Source of the DNA: Geothermovivens sp964644845
GTDB lineage: Bacteria; Zhuqueibacterota; Zhuqueibacteria; Oleimicrobiales; Geothermoviventaceae
Reading direction: 5' to 3'
Assembly: GCA_964644845.1 (NCBI GenBank)
Contig: CAZXXS010000082.1
Span: 1 to 46,180, forward strand
DNA: 46,180 bases
Position numbers and translations under genes: made by a program. Under the pieces are notes generated by a model. That model saw only the letters and a list, made by a program, of their open reading frames with translations. It had not been told where the DNA came from and did no database searches. How positions within the stretch are numbered: the first letter of the stretch is position 1; each line of letters starts with the position of its first letter. This document shows, in pieces, positions 1 through 7,393 of this stretch.

Positions 1-505
1 CTGGCTCCGGTGACGAGTAGTGTGGGTTCCTCTTCTGTCACGTGCACCTCAAAGGTTTTTGTAACATTTACGAATCTTGCCTTTTTGGTGCAAGTGGAAA
101 TTCGAGGGGTTACCCCCGTTTCCCGTGGGACCGTGTGGGAACTACGAAGAGACTTGGTTGTTACTGGCAAAATCGCTTCCAGGGCACAGTGAGAACTTGA
201 GAATCGGTGCACGTTTTCGCAGGGAATGGTCCCGCACGGTCTGGACAGGATTCGCCATTTACGGTTCTTTCCTTCTTGGGCGCAGGCGATTGGCGCACTG
301 TGCGGGGGGATCGGGTTTTGGCGGTGGCTTACTCTCAAGCGCAACAGGAGTCTGTCGTACTCAATTGGTTGTTCACGAGGGGAGTCTCGGAGGCACCTCG
401 AGTGTCACGCAGAACCCTGAGACAGCACCCGCGTCAGAAGCCTCTGGAGCGATGTCCAGGAGGTTCCGCGAGCAAACCAGAAAGTCCTCGAATGCCCGTT
501 TTCGC
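1..505. other. gene-free stretch at window start
   Basis: I see no gene here. Short open frames exist on both strands, but none has a ribosome binding site, a recognisable domain or the strong TAC-for-tyrosine bias of the real genes. It is probably the space between an upstream gene outside the window and the promoter at 506-534. Confidence 0.6.
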
Positions 506-534
506 TTGATATTCCGCGGGAGCACGCGTATATT
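506..534 (+). promoter_or_regulatory. sigma70-type promoter of the phosphoesterase/roadblock cluster
   Basis: TTGATA at 506-511 and TATATT at 529-534 are separated by exactly 17 bases. Transcription would start near 541, about 15 bases before the ATG at 556. The match to the -35/-10 consensus and the spacing are seen directly; function is inferred. Confidence 0.65.
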
Positions 535-555
535 CGCAAAAACCGCGGGAAGGCA

Positions 556-1284
556 ATGTTAGTCGCCGTCATCTCTGACATCCACGCCAATCTGGAAGCG
601 CTGGAAGCTGTCCTCGAAGACATCGATCGGGTGGGTGCCGACACGGTGGTTTGTCTGGGGGATGTAGTTGGCTACGGACCCGATCCGAATCCCTGTACCG
701 AAGTTGTGTCCAAGATTGCCTTTGCGTGCGTGGCGGGCAACCACGACTACGCTGCTTTGGGTTTGACGGACATCACGGTTTTCAACATCTACGCGCGCGA
801 GGCTGTACTGTGGACGCGTTCTGTTTTGACGGAAGCCAACCGCGACTACCTTCGCAGGTGTCCGCTGGAGGATGCTTTCCTGGGGGGATGGCTGGTGCAC
901 GGTTCCCCGGTCGAGCCTGAAGAGTGGAATTACATTCTTTCGGTGGGTGACGCCCGACGAGCGTTCGAGCGTTTTGACCAGGCTCTGTGTTTTGTCGGGC
1001 ATTCGCACGTCCCGGGCGTTTTTGACCTCGACCCACGGGGCTTTGTCGATGTCCTCCAGGCCGCGAAAGTAAGCTTTGAGACGGACCACCGCTACATCGT
1101 AAATGTGGGTAGCGTAGGGCAGCCGAGGGATTGGGACCCTCGGGCAGCCTACGGGCTCTGGGACACAGAAGAAAATTCCTTTGAGCTGCGCCGTTTGGCA
1201 TACGATGTGCAAACCACCCAGCGCAAGATACTGGCTGCTGGGCTTCCGGAGTTTCTGGCAACACGGCTGGCGATTGGGCAGTAG
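556..1284 (+). CDS. calcineurin-like metallophosphoesterase
   Basis: A 242-residue cytoplasmic protein of the calcineurin-like phosphoesterase superfamily (YfcE / diadenosine-tetraphosphatase-like group). These enzymes use a two-metal centre to hydrolyse phosphoesters. The metal-ligand motifs are all present and in order: DIHAN at residues 8-12, GDVVGYGPD at 35-43, GNHD at 61-64 and GHSH at 148-151. The ATG follows a GGGAAGG ribosome binding site and lies about 15 bases from the predicted transcription start. It is the first gene of a same-strand run with two roadblock proteins and an MglA-like GTPase, so a signalling role is possible, but the substrate cannot be read from sequence. The family is certain; the specific reaction is not. 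Confidence 0.9.
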   Translation: MLVAVISDIHANLEALEAVLEDIDRVGADTVVCLGDVVGYGPDPNPCTEVVSKIAFACVAGNHDYAALGLTDITVFNIYAREAVLWTRSVLTEANRDYLRRCPLEDAFLGGWLVHGSPVEPEEWNYILSVGDARRAFERFDQALCFVGHSHVPGVFDLDPRGFVDVLQAAKVSFETDHRYIVNVGSVGQPRDWDPRAAYGLWDTEENSFELRRLAYDVQTTQRKILAAGLPEFLATRLAIGQ

Positions 1285-1310
1285 GGGGCAACGAAAGGGA
1301 GAGCGGAAGA

Positions 1311-1814
1311 ATGGCCAAGGGTCGAAACGGAAAGCGCTTTGCGTTGTCCGAAGATGTTTTTCTCAGAATTACCGACATTCTGAACGAACTTGTGAGCAAA
1401 ACACGGGCGCGGGCGGTCATTTTCGCAGACGGTAATGGCCACTTGATCGCCCAGCGTGGTGAAACCATCGGCTACGACGCCAGTGCCCTTTGCGCAGTGG
1501 CGGCTGGTGAGTTCTCCGCCACGTCCGAGCTTGCTCGAATGGTCGGCGAAAATGACGCATTCCGGTTCCTGTACCACGAGGGAACAGAAACAAACGTTTA
1601 CATTTCGCGGGTACTGCAGGACTTCCTTCTGATCGTCATTTTCGACCAAACCGTTGCGTTGGGCATGGTGCGTGTGTTCACCAAACGGGGCATCGAAAAG
1701 CTTGGCGAAGCGCTGGAAAAAACAGCTACCGAGCCGCTTGCGGAAGAAGCCTTTCTGGATGTCGAATTCAGTTCGCTCCTCGGGCGTGAACTTGACAAGT
1801 CCCTGGGCGATTGA
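1311..1814 (+). CDS. roadblock/LC7 domain protein (MglB-like)
   Basis: 167 residues. The core from about residue 15 to 130 has the alternating strand/helix pattern of roadblock/LC7 proteins, including an ARAVIFADGNGHLIAQ strand-turn-strand and a LLIVIFDQTVALGMVRVF segment. In bacteria such proteins form dimers that bind or activate MglA-type GTPases. The immediately following gene, 3 bases downstream, encodes such a GTPase, so a cognate regulator or GAP role is likely. A GGGAGAG ribosome binding site precedes the ATG. An acidic C-terminal extension of about 35 residues follows the core. The family assignment is firm; the GAP activity is inferred from the neighbour. Confidence 0.85.
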   Translation: MAKGRNGKRFALSEDVFLRITDILNELVSKTRARAVIFADGNGHLIAQRGETIGYDASALCAVAAGEFSATSELARMVGENDAFRFLYHEGTETNVYISRVLQDFLLIVIFDQTVALGMVRVFTKRGIEKLGEALEKTATEPLAEEAFLDVEFSSLLGRELDKSLGD

Positions 1815-1817
1815 CGG

Positions 1818-2423
1818 ATGTTCATCAATTGGGCTGCGAAAGAAATCGTTTTCAAAATCGTTTACTACGGTCCGGCGCTTAGCGGCAAGACTACCAACCT
1901 GAAGTACATTTACAATCGCCTTGATCCTGGACTCCGAGGATCGCTGGTCACACTTCAGACCCAGGAGGAACGCACCCTTTTTTTCGATTTCCTTCAGCTG
2001 CACCTGGGCGAGGTTTTGGGGCGTAAACCCCGCTTCAATCTTTACACCGTGCCCGGTCAGTCTTACTACGCTTACAGTCGCAAAATCATCCTGAACGGTG
2101 CCGACGGTGTTGTGTTTGTGGCGGATTCTCAACGTTCGCGCATCGAGGACAACCTGGAGTCCCTTCTGGACCTTGAGGAACGGCTAATCGAACAGGGAAG
2201 AACTCTGCAGCGGATCCCCTTTGTGATCCAGTACAACAAACGGGATCTGCCCGACGCGGCACCGGTCGACTGGCTTCAACAGAAACTCAACTACTACAGC
2301 TTCCCGCAGTTTGAGGCGGTTGCCACGGAAGGGCGGGGGGTGATGGAAACTCTCCGCCGCGTTCTTCACGCTGTGATCGAGAATGTGCAGGCTCGACCGA
2401 CGCTGAAGGAACGAGTGGTGTAA
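1818..2423 (+). CDS. mglA: MglA-like small Ras-type GTPase
   Basis: A 201-residue small GTPase of the MglA family, the bacterial Ras-like switch that sets front-rear polarity of motility and type IV pili in Myxococcus and acts in polarity or surface functions elsewhere. The P-loop is GPALSGKT at residues 18-25, the switch II motif is TVPGQ at 77-81, and the guanine-specificity motif is NKRD at 140-143. The GxxxxGKTTNL and TVPGQ signatures are hallmarks of MglA rather than of Ras or Era GTPases. It starts 3 bases after the first roadblock gene and is followed by a second one at 2619, giving a roadblock-GTPase-roadblock module. No pilus or gliding gene lies in the window, so what it polarises is unknown. 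Confidence 0.9.
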   Translation: MFINWAAKEIVFKIVYYGPALSGKTTNLKYIYNRLDPGLRGSLVTLQTQEERTLFFDFLQLHLGEVLGRKPRFNLYTVPGQSYYAYSRKIILNGADGVVFVADSQRSRIEDNLESLLDLEERLIEQGRTLQRIPFVIQYNKRDLPDAAPVDWLQQKLNYYSFPQFEAVATEGRGVMETLRRVLHAVIENVQARPTLKERVV

Positions 2424-2618
2424 CCTCCCGCAGCGTGGCTTCCGTGTAATCAACGATCTGGTTCCGAAGATTGGCGGTTGGCCGGGTGAACGGTTGTGCG
2501 GGGCGAGGCTTTTGTGGACTTGCGCTTCGGTGCAGCGTCTGTGGGGGTACGAGATCGCTGGAGTGCATCAACCGGAGCAAAACTTCGGCGGTGGGGAAAC
2601 GCAAGTTTGGAGCTCAGC

Positions 2619-3002
2619 ATGCTTGACGTAGAAACGTCGCCGCAGGCGATGATCGAACGGAGAATGGCGGAAGTCATTGCTCTGGGCAACTACGAGGCGG
2701 CTTACCTGTTTTCGCAAGAAGGGCTGCCGATGGCGCAGGCCAGAAAAGAGGCCAGGGAAGAAACGCCGCTGGTTGAAATTTCCATGCTCCTGCGGGAGGT
2801 GCGCAACACGGCTGCGGAAATTGGTGGCCTCTCGCGTTTGCGCGAGATCGTGGTTGAGGGTGAGAACCGGAAGATGGTGTTCCGTTTTTTCCAGGCTTTT
2901 AACCAGGAAGTCGTGCTCGTTGTGGTTGTGCCCAAGGGCAAAGCTTACCGCCAGCACACGAACAGACTCGAAAAAATGATTGCCGCTTTTTCAGTGGATT
3001 GA
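2619..3002 (+). CDS. second roadblock/LC7 domain protein
   Basis: About 127 residues, starting at an ATG that follows GGAG six bases upstream. A longer frame begins at a GTG at 2496, but the extra residues are low complexity and not conserved in character, so I prefer 2619. The pattern (MIERRMAEVIALGNYEAAYL near the N-terminus, then REIVVEGENRKMVFRFF and EVVLVVVVPKG strands) fits the roadblock fold. With the protein at 1311 it could form a heteromeric platform for the MglA-like GTPase. It is less typical than the first roadblock protein, so the family call is good but not certain. Confidence 0.75.
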   Translation: MLDVETSPQAMIERRMAEVIALGNYEAAYLFSQEGLPMAQARKEAREETPLVEISMLLREVRNTAAEIGGLSRLREIVVEGENRKMVFRFFQAFNQEVVLVVVVPKGKAYRQHTNRLEKMIAAFSVD

Positions 3003-3092
3003 GTTTGCCGGTTGGTTTGTACACCTTCAGGGGGGTTCGCCGTACCTTCCTTCGCTGCCATCCGAAACATCTGAGTTTGCGCGAGCGGGCTA

Positions 3093-4382
3093 ATGGATCG
3101 AGCACTCAGCCGACTTTCCGTCTTTTCCTGGGCACTCTACGACCTCGCCAACACGATTTTCTCGATGAACATCGTGTCGCTGTACTACTCGCTCTACGTC
3201 GTCAACGTGATGGGGGGCACCGACGCCACGTACGGCGACGCCAACAGCCTCTCGATGCTTCTGATGTTTTTGACGGCTCCGCTTCTCGGGGCAATTTCGG
3301 ATCAGTTCGGTCGACGCAAACCATTTTTGGTGGCGTCGACCCTGGTGTGCGTGACCCTGACCTTCTTCCTGGGGACCTCGGCGCTCACGCTTTCGCTTGC
3401 ACTTTTCGTGTTCGCGAACTACGCTTTCCAGGCTGGGTTGATCTTTTACGATTCCCTTCTCGCGGACGTGAGTACCGAGGAAAATCGCGGCCGCGTGGGA
3501 GGGCTCGGAATTGGACTGGGCTACCTGGGGTCCTTCATCGGGGTGGGATCCGGACTCCTGTTGCTCGACCGAATTGGCTACCCTGGCATGTTTCGTCTCA
3601 CCGCGGTGCTGTTCCTCGTGTTTGCTGTACCTTGTTTTCTGTTTGTCAAAGAGCAACCGAAACCCAGATCCAGGAGCGGTCGGCGGAAGGTTGTGGGGGC
3701 TTTTCGTCAGGTTTTTGCGACGCTTCGACACGTGCGACAGTATCGCGACCTCCCTCGTTTCTTGCTTGGCCGTTTGTTCTACGCGGACGCTGTGAACACC
3801 GTCATCGTCTTCATGGGGATCTACGTGACGAACGAGGTCGGGTTCACCGAAACGCAGGCACAGGTTGTGCTGCTGGTAGCCGTGGCCGCGGCGGTGGTCG
3901 GTGGCTTTCTCTGGGGGATCGTGGTGGATCGAACCAGCCCCAAGCGCAGTTTGGACGCCGTGTTGCTGCTCTGGATGGTTGACCTGCTGGCTGCTGCTGC
4001 GATTGCCTACCTGCACTTGCCCTCCTGGCTGTTCTGGATTGTGGCGTGCCTGGCGGGGATTGCTCTTGGGGGAACTTGGGCTGCAGATCGGCCTCTGATG
4101 CTTCGCCTCGCACCCCCCGAGTACCTGGGGGAGTTCTACGGGCTTTACAGCATGGTCGGTCGGTTCGCCAATATCACAGGGCCCTTCCTGTGGGGTGTCA
4201 TTGTGGACCGCCTCGGCTGGGGACGCCCTGCTGCGATCCTGTACCTGCTTGGATTTGTCCTGCTGAGCTACCTTGTCCTTCGACCCGTAGACGATTCGCC
4301 CCGTGATCCGTCCCGTAACAGGGACCCGCTGCAACCGTTGAGCCACTCTCTTTCTCCGCCGGACGGACAAAATTCACCGTAA
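3093..4382 (+). CDS. UMF1-type MFS transporter
   Basis: 429 residues with about 12 hydrophobic segments. The N-terminal WALYDLANTIFSMNI motif and the SDQFGRRKPFL loop between helices 2 and 3 point to the major facilitator superfamily, specifically the UMF1/Atg22-like group (substrate unknown, often called efflux permeases). A second half-repeat loop, VVDRTSPKRS, is present. The C-terminal tail of about 30 residues is hydrophilic, rich in proline, arginine and aspartate, and probably cytoplasmic. The start has only a weak ribosome binding site. It lies 90 bases behind the roadblock gene and may be the last gene of that transcription unit. Confidence 0.85.
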   Translation: MDRALSRLSVFSWALYDLANTIFSMNIVSLYYSLYVVNVMGGTDATYGDANSLSMLLMFLTAPLLGAISDQFGRRKPFLVASTLVCVTLTFFLGTSALTLSLALFVFANYAFQAGLIFYDSLLADVSTEENRGRVGGLGIGLGYLGSFIGVGSGLLLLDRIGYPGMFRLTAVLFLVFAVPCFLFVKEQPKPRSRSGRRKVVGAFRQVFATLRHVRQYRDLPRFLLGRLFYADAVNTVIVFMGIYVTNEVGFTETQAQVVLLVAVAAAVVGGFLWGIVVDRTSPKRSLDAVLLLWMVDLLAAAAIAYLHLPSWLFWIVACLAGIALGGTWAADRPLMLRLAPPEYLGEFYGLYSMVGRFANITGPFLWGVIVDRLGWGRPAAILYLLGFVLLSYLVLRPVDDSPRDPSRNRDPLQPLSHSLSPPDGQNSP

Positions 4383-4596
4383 CCCCGATTACGTTTCCGC
4401 AAAAGCTCGCCCGTGTCCGTAAATGTCGCAAGACTCTGGAGTGGGGACACTGGGTGGGACCTTCCGGCTACTGTTTCAGGGTAAGCAGGGTGTGGTCGAG
4501 CTGTGCGCGGAGGGGAGGCGTTGGACTGGCTTGCCCAGTAGCCAGGACACGAGTGAAATAAGCAGGGCTGCCTTGCCACGATTTTCAGGAGGAAAG

Positions 4597-5997
4597 ATGC
4601 TGCCTCTTCGTGTTCTGTTGGTGGGGCTGGAACCGCGCTTGTCGATTCCGGTCAGTGAGAAACTGAAACAGGACGGCCACGAAGTTGTTACCGCCAGGCG
4701 AGGCTTTGGAATGGAAGGACCCTTGGCGGAGGGCGTGGACCTTGTTGTTGCCGATGGGGATGCGCTGACGTCCGGGAATTTTGCAGAGATGCTCCACTCT
4801 TTTGTGCCCAGAACGGCCACCGTGCTCCTCTCCGACCAGGCTCAAGCAACGCTGCAGGAAGTAGCCGAAGGGCGCGAAAACGGCGCGATCCATTTTCCTC
4901 GCGGGGTGGACCCAGGAGTGCTGGCCGAGTCTGTACGCCAGCTTGCTGAGAAGCGCGCCCTGGACCTGGCCAACCAATGGCTGTACGAACGCCTCTCGGA
5001 CTACTACGGCCTTGACGGGATCGTCGGAACGTCAAAAGTGCTGAAGAAGATCCTGGCAAAGGTTGAAAAAGCGGCCAACACAGGCGATCCTGTCCTGATC
5101 ACTGGAGAACCTGGTACCGGCAAGAAGTTGCTTGCCAGTGCCATCCATCTTTCCGGCATGTGGCGGTTGAGACCGCTTGTCCTGGTGAGTGCGTCGGAAT
5201 TTGCGGGGTTGCGTCTTCCCTTTTTGGAGGAACCTCAGGTAGTCCCTGGGAACGGTTTCCACGGCCGCAAGAAAGACGTCGAAGAACTCTGCCGTGGCGG
5301 TACTCTTCTCGTAAACGAGGTGGCCATGCTCCGGCCGGCGGGGCAAAAACGCCTGTTGCGGCTACTGGAGTACGTGGAACACAACCAGGAAAACCTGAGG
5401 GAAAGAGGCATTCGCGTGATTGCCACAACGCGGCACAATCTGTGGGACGCCGTGAGCCGCGGGCAGTTCGACGAAGAACTCTACTTTCGCCTCAGCGTCT
5501 CACCCATTCACATCCCGCCGCTTCGGGAACGGCGTGAGGACATCCCGATCCTTGTGGAACACTTCATCTCCAGCTTCTCAAACGACATGCAGAAGCCGGT
5601 CTTCGGTGTGTCGGCGGAAGTCATGCGAATTTTCGTCAGTTACGCGTGGCCAGGAAATGTTCGGGAACTCCGCAATGTGATCGAAGGTGCTGTGCTCCGC
5701 TGCAGCGGTCGCAGGATTGAAGTCGGCGATCTCCCTGAGCATCTGTTGCAGCCTGGCGAGCGCGACGCAGCGTTCCTGCACCTTCACTCGCTCGCACTGC
5801 GCGAGGCGGAAGCTACGTTAATCAAAATCGCCCTCGAGAAGACCGGCTGGAACCTTTCCCGGGCTGCCAGCTTGCTTGGAATCAGCCGGGGAACGCTGTA
5901 CAGCAAGATGGACCGCTACGGGCTTCGGCCAACGAACGGCCGTCAGTTCCGCCGCGTGGCTTCCACCAGCGCCAAGGCGGCAGCAACTTCCGCCTGA
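4597..5997 (+). CDS. NtrC-like AAA+ regulator with degenerate key motifs
   Basis: 466 residues: receiver-like domain (about 1-125), AAA+ domain (about 145-375) and a Fis-type helix-turn-helix at the C-terminus. The start at 4597 is chosen for its AGGAGGAAAG ribosome binding site; an in-frame upstream ATG at 4423 has none. The Walker A is intact (GEPGTGKK, 170-177). The receiver lacks the paired acidic residues after strand 1 and the conserved lysine. The sigma54-contact loop GAFTGA is replaced by GNGFHGRK around 218-225. The Walker B DE is NE (N240, E241). Known biology of the family says GAFTGA is needed to remodel sigma54 holoenzyme, so this protein probably binds DNA without classical sigma54 activation. 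A weak TTGCCC-N17-TGAAAT promoter may lie at 4531-4559. Confidence 0.8.
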   Translation: MLPLRVLLVGLEPRLSIPVSEKLKQDGHEVVTARRGFGMEGPLAEGVDLVVADGDALTSGNFAEMLHSFVPRTATVLLSDQAQATLQEVAEGRENGAIHFPRGVDPGVLAESVRQLAEKRALDLANQWLYERLSDYYGLDGIVGTSKVLKKILAKVEKAANTGDPVLITGEPGTGKKLLASAIHLSGMWRLRPLVLVSASEFAGLRLPFLEEPQVVPGNGFHGRKKDVEELCRGGTLLVNEVAMLRPAGQKRLLRLLEYVEHNQENLRERGIRVIATTRHNLWDAVSRGQFDEELYFRLSVSPIHIPPLRERREDIPILVEHFISSFSNDMQKPVFGVSAEVMRIFVSYAWPGNVRELRNVIEGAVLRCSGRRIEVGDLPEHLLQPGERDAAFLHLHSLALREAEATLIKIALEKTGWNLSRAASLLGISRGTLYSKMDRYGLRPTNGRQFRRVASTSAKAAATSA

Positions 5998-6001
5998 GTT
6001 C

Positions 6002-6057
6002 CGGGCAGAGCCACGATGTGTGTCGCTCCGGACCCGGTGGCAGGCAACCTCTGCCCG
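6002..6057 (+). other. nested inverted repeat (RNA structure) directly after the NtrC-like gene
   Basis: CGGGCAGAG at 6002-6010 pairs perfectly with CTCTGCCCG at 6049-6057. Inside it GCCAC pairs with GTGGC. It begins five bases after the stop codon. There is no T-run, so it is either a 3' stabilising structure or part of a small RNA rather than a textbook terminator. Confidence 0.45.
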
Positions 6058-6102
6058 CTGCAAGGGGGCTTGTTTGGGTTTTACGTGCTTGGCCCTGGAC
6101 GC

Positions 6103-6133
6103 CTACGCCGTGCTGGTGGGAACAGCGGCGTAG
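6103..6133 (+). terminator. hairpin, possible terminator
   Basis: CTACGCCG at 6103-6110 pairs with CGGCGTAG at 6126-6133, with an inner GCTG/CAGC extension. It is followed by TTGTACTTTT, a broken T-rich tract. It could end transcription of the NtrC-like gene. Confidence 0.4.
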
Positions 6134-6597
6134 TTGTACTTTTCCAGCTAATCCCTCCGTAAACCTACTGGTGCTGCCCCCGGGGCTTTGGGGAGTCGAC
6201 GACGAGGGGGACAGCGTCCAGCTGCGGGACCGCCGGAAACGCCAGGACTTTTGAACGGTCGCCGGTTTTGCACTCGTTTTTTCCTCCCTGCTGGGGCAAT
6301 TGCCTTGCCTCACATTTGTCTGCGTCTCCAAATGAAACAGGTTAGTGCACTCACGCCTTTGGCGACAGGCTTCGCCTTCACCCCGAAAAGTGGTACAGCA
6401 ATTGTAACGAACAAAGTGCACGGTCTGGCGGTTGGTAGCGCCTTGTTTCGTGCCCGGAATGGCAGGCGGTCACCGGACACCGCTTTCGCTGATTCTTGCG
6501 TTTGAACAAATCCCCATTTCAGGGGAAGTGCAACCTCTTGCCCGGTCCTCGCCAGACTGGAGAGGTGTGGAAACCGGTTAGACGGAGTGGAGCCTCG

Positions 6598-7167
6598 ATG
6601 CCGAAGAAGAAACACGTTGTTGCTTACCGATGCGTTCGGGAGGATGCTTTCTGGGCCTACGCAGAAGCAAAAGGCTTCGCGATCGACTTTGTCGATTCGG
6701 AAGCGGAGCTTGTGCAGGCCATCAAGTCTTCTCGCTGCGGCGTGATCGTGACTACGGACAGCAGCGGCTGGAATGAGGCGGTACGGGCCGTTCCGGGTGT
6801 TTCTGCCGGACCTGCCGTGTTCCTTCTGCCCCTTTCTTCGAGGCGTGTCCACGTGGTCGACGTGGAGACCAACGAGGCGATTCCTGGGCCTGTGACGTAC
6901 TACGAGCTCGTTGAGGTTCTGGACGAGGCCTGTTTGAAGTGCAATTCGCAGTCGCGCCAGGACCCCGGCGGGGATCTCCGTGAAAGGCTGAACGGTTTGC
7001 TCAGGGGAAGCGACCGCAGCCGGGCGGAAAAGCAAACGTGGCTGGAGAGCACCCGGCGGGAGCTGGAAAAGTTCGTTGCAATCCTGGAAGGGGAAGCCCC
7101 GGAAGTGTCGGGGTTTTTAAAGCAAGGGGCCGCCCCTGGCAGGCACGCGAGCGGTTCTGGCTGTTGA
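6598..7167 (+). CDS. hypothetical protein, receiver-like N-terminus
   Basis: 189 residues, not recognised. The ATG follows a GGAGTGGAG ribosome binding site; a longer frame from 6496 has no such site. The first 110 residues alternate strands and helices (VVAYRCVREDAFWAYAEAKG, GVIVTTDSS, AVFLLPL, VTYYELVEVLDEAC), reminiscent of a phosphoacceptor-less receiver or Rossmann-like fold. The C-terminal 75 residues are charged and helical with a short coiled-coil-like stretch. No membrane segment or signal peptide. It sits between a degenerate NtrC-like regulator and a polysaccharide sugar transferase, which hints at a regulatory role in surface polysaccharide, but that is only context. Confidence 0.65.
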   Translation: MPKKKHVVAYRCVREDAFWAYAEAKGFAIDFVDSEAELVQAIKSSRCGVIVTTDSSGWNEAVRAVPGVSAGPAVFLLPLSSRRVHVVDVETNEAIPGPVTYYELVEVLDEACLKCNSQSRQDPGGDLRERLNGLLRGSDRSRAEKQTWLESTRRELEKFVAILEGEAPEVSGFLKQGAAPGRHASGSGC

Positions 7168-7311
7168 GCGCGCAGGAAACGGTGAAATCGCAGGTCAAAA
7201 AGCGGTTGGTTAGGCGTACCCGACGTGTTTCGGATTGCTTCTACCCCACGACGCAGACGCAGGTGCTGAGGGTGGCGTAGCAGAGCGCCCGTGTGCGGAG
7301 GGGATTTGCAT

Positions 7312-7384
7312 CTCCCTGGGAGGGGAAGCGACGGACTTTGTGCGGCGAAACAGACGTCGCACTTAAGCTGCAACCCAGGGAGGT
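7312..7384 (+). promoter_or_regulatory. structured leader that can hide the ribosome binding site of the sugar transferase
   Basis: CTCCCTGGG at 7312-7320 is a perfect complement of CCCAGGGAG at 7374-7382, which contains most of the AGGGAGGT ribosome binding site (7377-7384). Between them GTGCGGCG and CGTCGCAC form an inner 8-pair hairpin with one G-U pair and an AAACAGA loop. This two-stem layout could act as a translational switch (thermometer, riboswitch or protein site). I could not match it to a known riboswitch consensus. Confidence 0.5.
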
Positions 7385-7393
7385 CACTCAACG

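Larger units (their letters stand above)
5998..6597. other. 600-base gene-free stretch with two hairpins at its start
   Basis: No credible coding sequence. The first 140 bases hold two strong inverted repeats listed separately. The rest contains a GTGCACT...AGTGCAC pair about 70 bases apart (near 6344 and 6415) but no consensus promoter that I can defend for the gene at 6598. Confidence 0.5.

Noticed and set aside
77..562. Open frame of 161 codons on the plus strand upstream of the phosphoesterase
   Set aside because: No ribosome binding site, residue composition like translated noise, overlaps the promoter and start of the real gene at 556.
3090..4370. 426-codon open frame on the minus strand
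   Set aside because: It is the complement of the MFS transporter, has no domain pattern and reads as basic low-complexity residues; a shadow of the real gene.
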